Source: Sphingomonas sp. 67-36 | GTDB taxonomy: Bacteria > Pseudomonadota > Alphaproteobacteria > Sphingomonadales > Sphingomonadaceae | DNA length: 64,000 nucleotides | Direction: 5' to 3' | Assembly (NCBI GenBank): GCA_001897375.1 | Contig: MKSU01000002.1 | Coordinates: 93,040-157,039, forward strand | Shown here: positions 60,445 to 64,000 of the stretch, in pieces | Layout: each line of letters begins with the position of its first letter | Position numbering within the stretch: position 1 is the stretch's first letter | Position numbers and translations under genes: made by a program | The notes under the pieces: generated by a model | Databases searched by the model: none | Told to the model about the DNA's origin: nothing | Seen by the model: the letters and a program-made list of their open reading frames with translations, nothing else

Positions 60445-61668
60445 TCAGTCCCACGCCAGCACCAGATCCTCGACCCCGAACACGAAGCCGCCGTACACGG
60501 TCGGCAGATGCCCTTCCTTGAAGCGGAAGGTGGGAATCCGCCCCAGCCATTCCTCCAGCCCGATCACCACCTCGCGCCGCGCGAGATGCGAGCCGAGGCA
60601 GCGGTGCGGGCCATAGGCGAAGGCGACGTGGCGGTTGTCCTCGCGCGCGAAGTCGATCTTGTCCGGGTTGGGGAATTCGGCCGGATCGCGGTTCGCGGTC
60701 ATCGACGGGCAGGCGATGAGGTCGCCCGCCTTGATGAGCACGCCCGCCACCTCCACGTCGCGCGTCGCGCGGCGGATCGGCGTGACGGTGGGGAAGGCGC
60801 GCAGCATCTCCTCGGCGGCGAGCAGGATGCGGCCCGGCTCGGTGCGGAGCTGCTCCTGCGCGGCCTGATGCTGCGCGAGGTAGAGCAGGTCGAAGCCGAT
60901 CGCCGCCGCCACCGTGTCCAGTCCGGCGATGAACAGCAGGACGCTCATCGACTTCACTTCATGCTCGGTCATCCGGCGGCCGTCGACCTCCGCCTGCGTG
61001 ACGAAGGTCATGAAGTCGTCGGCCGGCTCGCGGCGGCGCAGCGCCTGCAGGTCGTCGAGATAGGCGACGACGATCTTCGCCGCCTCGGTGCGCTGCGCCG
61101 GCGTGCCGTGCAGCAGGTCGTTGGCCCAGCCGACGAATTCGTGCAGCCGCTCATGGCCGATGCCGAGGAACTGGAGGAAGATGCTGACCGCGAAGGGGAA
61201 GGCGAACTCGCTCATCGCCTCGCAGCTCGTGCCCTTCGCCTTGATCCCCTCGATCAGGTCGATCGCGCGCTGGCGGACGATCGGCTCGAGGTTCACCACG
61301 CGGCGCGGGGAGAGCAAAGGATTGAGCAGCGAGCGCCACTTGCCGTGCTCCGGCGGATCGATCTCGAGCGGGATCAGCGGCCAGGTCTCGCCCAGCGCGG
61401 ACGAGAAGATGTTGCGATTGCTGGAGAAGGTCACGCCGTCCTGCAACACGCGGCGCTGGTCCTCGGCGCGGACCACGATCCACGCGCCCTCGCCGTTGCG
61501 GGTCATGTTGAGCGAATAGAAGACCGGCGGCCCGTCCAGCAGCCGGGCGATCGCGGTATGCGGATCGCCGAGCGGTTGCGGCAGCATCGACGGGTCGTCC
61601 ATCAGGTTGAAGCCGCCGACCAGCTCGGGCGGCACATGGCTTGGACGAACGGCGGCGGTCGCTTGCAT
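60445..61668 (-). CDS. cytochrome P450, class I
   Basis: 407 aa. I-helix LLFIAGLDTVAAAIGFDLLYL (with the acid-Thr pair DT), ExxR in EEMLRAFPT, and the heme loop FAYGPHRCLGSHLA with ligand C357. A soluble bacterial P450 hydroxylase. It opens the P450–ferredoxin operon and is divergent from the DUF35/thiolase genes, with sites J and K between. CYP family not assigned. Possible role: hydroxylation of an alkyl or ring carbon before CoA-linked breakdown. Confidence 0.95.
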   Translation of the reverse strand: MQATAAVRPSHVPPELVGGFNLMDDPSMLPQPLGDPHTAIARLLDGPPVFYSLNMTRNGEGAWIVVRAEDQRRVLQDGVTFSSNRNIFSSALGETWPLIPLEIDPPEHGKWRSLLNPLLSPRRVVNLEPIVRQRAIDLIEGIKAKGTSCEAMSEFAFPFAVSIFLQFLGIGHERLHEFVGWANDLLHGTPAQRTEAAKIVVAYLDDLQALRRREPADDFMTFVTQAEVDGRRMTEHEVKSMSVLLFIAGLDTVAAAIGFDLLYLAQHQAAQEQLRTEPGRILLAAEEMLRAFPTVTPIRRATRDVEVAGVLIKAGDLIACPSMTANRDPAEFPNPDKIDFAREDNRHVAFAYGPHRCLGSHLARREVVIGLEEWLGRIPTFRFKEGHLPTVYGGFVFGVEDLVLAWD

Positions 61669-61692
61669 GGATTGGGCCTCATCCTATCAATT

Positions 61693-61708
61693 TTGCATTT
61701 GAGTGAAA
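61693..61708 (-). promoter_or_regulatory. operator-like site J before the P450 operon
   Basis: TTGCATTTGAGTGAAA with AATT in front and AAT after. 25 bp upstream of the P450 start. Confidence 0.6.
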
Positions 61709-61804
61709 AATACGGACTCGCGCCGGACCCGTCAACGGCGTTCGTCAAATTTCGGCGAAGCGCTTGCAACGGGCGGCGAATGGGGGCACACAAATGCGTG
61801 AAAA

Positions 61805-61820
61805 TTGCACTATAGTGCTA
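61805..61820 (+). promoter_or_regulatory. operator-like site K before the DUF35/thiolase genes
   Basis: TTGCACTATAGTGCTA; 28 bp upstream of the DUF35 start. Central part GCACTATAGTGC is a perfect 12-bp palindrome. Confidence 0.7.
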
Positions 61821-61847
61821 TATCCGGCGAGGAAGAAAGGATCAGCG

Positions 61848-62285
61848 GTGACCGTGGAGAGCGAAGCCGTCCTGCGGCCGTTGCCGCTCGGCGACGAGGT
61901 GAGCGGGGCGTTCTGGGAGGCGGCGAAGGCCGGGCGACTCGATATCCAGCGCTGTCGCGCCTGCCGCCGCTGGAACCACGCGCCGAGCCTCGCCTGCCCG
62001 ACCTGCGGCAGCGAGAATCTGGGTTATGAGACGGTCTCGGGCAAGGGCACGCTGTTCACCTGGTGCGTGCTCAAGGAAGCGCCGGCCCCCGGCTTCCGCG
62101 ACATGCTGCCGCTGATCGTGGCGATCGTCGAGCTGGCGGAGCAGCCGCATCTGCTGCTCTCCACCAATATCGTCGGCGCGCGCGAGGAGGAGTTGCGCCT
62201 CGGCATGCCGCTGGAGGTGACGTTCGAGCGGGTGACGGAGGAGTGCGCGCTGCCGCAATTCCGCCCGGCGCGGGAGGCGGCATGA
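61848..62285 (+). CDS. DUF35 Zn-ribbon/OB-fold acyl-CoA-binding protein
   Basis: 145 aa from a GTG codon with AAAGG 7 bp upstream. N-terminal helical hook (FWEAAKAGRLDIQRC), rubredoxin-like zinc ribbon (CRACRRWNHAPSLACPTCG, two CXXC), and a C-terminal OB-fold (GKGTLFTWCVLKEAPAPGFRDMLPLIVAIVELAEQ). Pairs with thiolase-like proteins in aldolase or thiolase complexes, where it feeds the acyl-CoA. Translationally coupled to the next gene (ATGA). Confidence 0.92.
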   Translation: MTVESEAVLRPLPLGDEVSGAFWEAAKAGRLDIQRCRACRRWNHAPSLACPTCGSENLGYETVSGKGTLFTWCVLKEAPAPGFRDMLPLIVAIVELAEQPHLLLSTNIVGAREEELRLGMPLEVTFERVTEECALPQFRPAREAA

Positions 62286-63478
62286 TGTGGGCTTTCAGGG
62301 ACAGGATCGCGGTCGCGGGCATCGGCTACAGCCCATTGACCCGCCGGCCGGAGCGCTCGCTCGCCAGCCTCGCGGTGGAGGCGGTGGACGCGGCGCTGGC
62401 CGACGCCGGGCTGGATCGCCGCGCGCTTGACGGCCTTGCCACCTCGCCCTCGATGCCGCGCTACGGGGGGGCGAAGGGCACGGTGGAGGGGATCGACGTC
62501 GTCACCCCGTGGGCGCTGGGCGAGCGGCTCGGCATCCACGGCCATACGCGCTGGACCGGCTCGACCAACGGCATGGTGACGCAGGCGTTCATGGAAGCGG
62601 CGATGGCGATCGCCAGCGGCGTGTGCAGCCATGTGGTCGTCTATCGCGCGCTGCATGTGCCGCCGGGCAGCTACATCAATTACGAGAACAAATATTCGGT
62701 CGGGCCGGAGCAGTGGCTGGCGCCGTTCGGCTTCAGCGGCCCGCCGTCATGGGCGGCGAGCGTGGTCAAACGCTATTTCGAGATGTTCGGCTATTCGCGC
62801 GCCGACTTCGCGCGCTACATCGTCGACAATCGCGCCAACACCTGCCGCAATCCCAATGGCTTCTGGCGCGGCAAGCCGCTGGTGGCGGACGATTATCTCA
62901 ATGCGCGGATGATCGCCGACCCTATGTCGATCCTCGATTGCGACATTCCGGTCGACGGCTGCGCGGCGCTGCTGCTCACCTCGACCGAGCGCGCGCGCGA
63001 CCTGAAGCAGAAGCCGGCGCTGCTGACCGGCTTCGCCGCCGGCACCCATTCTGCACCGACCGGCGTGCCGATGACGCTCGACGATATCTGGATCGGGTGC
63101 GAGCAGGTCGCGGCGCGGCTGTGGGAGGCGACCGGCCTCGGCCCGCGCGATTTCGACAACGCCCAGCTTTACGACGGCTTCGCGCCGTTCGTGTATCTGT
63201 GGCTGGAGGGGCTGGGCATCGTGCCGCGCGGCGAGGGGCTGGCCTTCCTGCGCGACGGGCACGGCAGCCTCGGCGGCAAGCTGCCGGTCAACACCGGCGG
63301 CGGGGCGCTGGGCGAGGGGCGGCTACATGGGATGACGCAGCTTTCTGAGGCGGTGATCCAGGTCACCGATCGCGGCGGCGAGCGGCAGGTGCCGGGCGCG
63401 CGGCGCGCGATCGCGACGATCTCTAACGGGCTGACCAAGGCCACCGCCTTCGCCATCAGCCGCGACGAGGGGCAATAG
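62282..63478 (+). CDS. thiolase-fold lipid-transfer protein (Ltp2-like, candidate retro-aldolase)
   Basis: 398 aa. Non-condensing thiolase fold (RIAVAGIGYSPLTRRPERSLASLAVEAVDAALADAGL, GSTNGMVTQAFMEAAMAIASGVCSHVVVYRAL, NTGGGALGEGRLHGMTQLSEAV). The Cys/His pattern of a beta-ketothiolase is not clear; with DUF35 adjacent it resembles the Ltp2/DUF35 aldolases that release propionyl-CoA or acetyl-CoA from steroid side chains. Assignment of reaction is inference from family and neighbour. Confidence 0.88.
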   Translation: MMWAFRDRIAVAGIGYSPLTRRPERSLASLAVEAVDAALADAGLDRRALDGLATSPSMPRYGGAKGTVEGIDVVTPWALGERLGIHGHTRWTGSTNGMVTQAFMEAAMAIASGVCSHVVVYRALHVPPGSYINYENKYSVGPEQWLAPFGFSGPPSWAASVVKRYFEMFGYSRADFARYIVDNRANTCRNPNGFWRGKPLVADDYLNARMIADPMSILDCDIPVDGCAALLLTSTERARDLKQKPALLTGFAAGTHSAPTGVPMTLDDIWIGCEQVAARLWEATGLGPRDFDNAQLYDGFAPFVYLWLEGLGIVPRGEGLAFLRDGHGSLGGKLPVNTGGGALGEGRLHGMTQLSEAVIQVTDRGGERQVPGARRAIATISNGLTKATAFAISRDEGQ

Positions 63479-63481
63479 GTG

Positions 63482-64000
63482 ATGGAAGCGGACCTCGCGG
63501 AGCGGCTGTGCCGGATCGAGGCCACGCTCGCGGTGACCACGCTGATCCATGCCGGCGCGCGCGCCAACGATCGCAAGCATATCGCGGCGATGCGGCAATG
63601 CTATTGGCCGGAGGCGACGATCGCGCACGGCGGCTATCGCGGCCCGGCCGACGGCTTCATCGATTATGCGCTGCCGATCATCGAGCGCTGCCTCCACGCG
63701 GCGCATCACATCTCGAACGTCTCGGTCGAGGTGCGGGGCGAGCGGGCGCTGGCCGAAAGCTATTATCTCGCGCATCATCGGCGCAAGGCGGCGGACGGAC
63801 ACGGCGAGGAGGACGCCTTCTTCGAGGGCCGCTACATCGACCTGTGCGAATGCCGCGCCGGGGTGTGGAAGATCCTGCGCCGCCGGGGCCTCTCCGATTT
63901 CTCGACCGTGGTGCCGGCGAGCGGGGCCTATGCCGACTGGCCGGCGGGCGCCCACAGCCTGCGCTGGCCGGACGACGATTATTATCGTCTGGTCGGCGAG
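63482..64000 (+). CDS. SnoaL-like (NTF2-fold) protein, C-terminus cut off by window edge
   Basis: 173 residues visible, no stop before base 64000. MEADLAERLCRIEATLAVTTLIHAGARANDRKHIAAMRQCYWPEATIAHGGY, HHISNVSVEVRGERALAESYYLAHHRR, GEEDAFFEGRY and GVWKILRRRGLSDF are shared with the Tat-exported protein at 37501, but no leader peptide is present, so this copy should be cytoplasmic. It follows the thiolase by 3 bp (a GTG 3 bp earlier is an alternative start). Probably a dehydratase or isomerase of the same pathway. Confidence 0.87.
   Translation, partial: MEADLAERLCRIEATLAVTTLIHAGARANDRKHIAAMRQCYWPEATIAHGGYRGPADGFIDYALPIIERCLHAAHHISNVSVEVRGERALAESYYLAHHRRKAADGHGEEDAFFEGRYIDLCECRAGVWKILRRRGLSDFSTVVPASGAYADWPAGAHSLRWPDDDYYRLVGE

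Noticed and set aside
37501-63478. Island as a copy of the fumonisin (fum) cluster
   Set aside because: It shares a TonB receptor, type-B esterase and PQQ-dehydrogenase, but lacks an aminotransferase and has many CoA-linked genes that the fum cluster does not have.

Overview
The window is GC-rich, densely packed bacterial DNA. Gene content and order point to an alphaproteobacterium of the Sphingomonadaceae (Sphingomonas-like): a ctaB–ctaG–ctaE–DUF983–SURF1–thrC run, CarD, FdxA, a Suv3-type helicase, a TonB-dependent receptor with a 'VVVTGTR' plug start, and spinster-type MFS carriers. No rRNA, tRNA, CRISPR array, transposase or phage gene was seen, and no gap between genes exceeds about 235 bases.

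Left part (1–22 kb), mostly housekeeping. Three neighbouring exported GIN-domain (DUF2807) proteins open the window, and two of them carry the same unusual palindromic operator. Then come CarD, a 7Fe ferredoxin, an S4 RNA-binding protein, a Suv3-like helicase, an M23 peptidase, a HerA-like ATPase, a TauE/SafE permease with a TIGR02186 partner, an NfrB-like glycosyltransferase, GluQ, a HIG1 protein, a cobalamin adenosyltransferase, and a cytochrome oxidase assembly run (ctaB, a 46-aa membrane protein, ctaG, ctaE, DUF983, SURF1) that here lacks subunits I and II. thrC, a class I methyltransferase and a RES-domain protein follow.

Middle (22–31 kb). A quinone-oxidoreductase-like protein, a cytochrome c and a CoA-transferase precede a complete minus-strand operon for the deazaflavin cofactor F420: fbiC (cofG–cofH fusion), npdG, cofE, cofD, cofC, with overlapping stop/start codons at every internal junction.

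Right part (31–64 kb). This is a large catabolic island: a phosphotransferase/SDR/ACAD10-11-like/AMP-ligase/PQQ-dehydrogenase operon; a second PQQ-dehydrogenase operon with enoyl-CoA hydratase, flavin reductase-like protein, MFS carrier and aldehyde dehydrogenase; an unequal acyl-CoA dehydrogenase pair; a tandem CoA-transferase with a luciferase-like (possibly F420-dependent) oxidoreductase and a type-B carboxylesterase; a TonB receptor; a P450 with its 3Fe-4S ferredoxin; and a DUF35/lipid-transfer-thiolase pair resembling the retro-aldolases of steroid side-chain breakdown. Three TetR regulators lie inside.

The main observation is a repeated near-palindrome, consensus TTGCAY-N4-RTGCAA, found by eye at twelve intergenic positions. 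It sits in front of nearly every transcription unit of the island, including the shared divergent promoter of the F420 operon and the first catabolic operon. This suggests one regulon in which F420 synthesis is switched on together with uptake (TonB, MFS), ester hydrolysis, periplasmic and P450 oxidation, CoA activation, beta-oxidation-like steps, 4-hydroxyacyl-CoA-type phosphorylation/elimination and retro-aldol cleavage. The substrate cannot be read from the sequence; a branched, ester-containing terpenoid, steroid-like or polyketide-like compound would fit the enzyme set.
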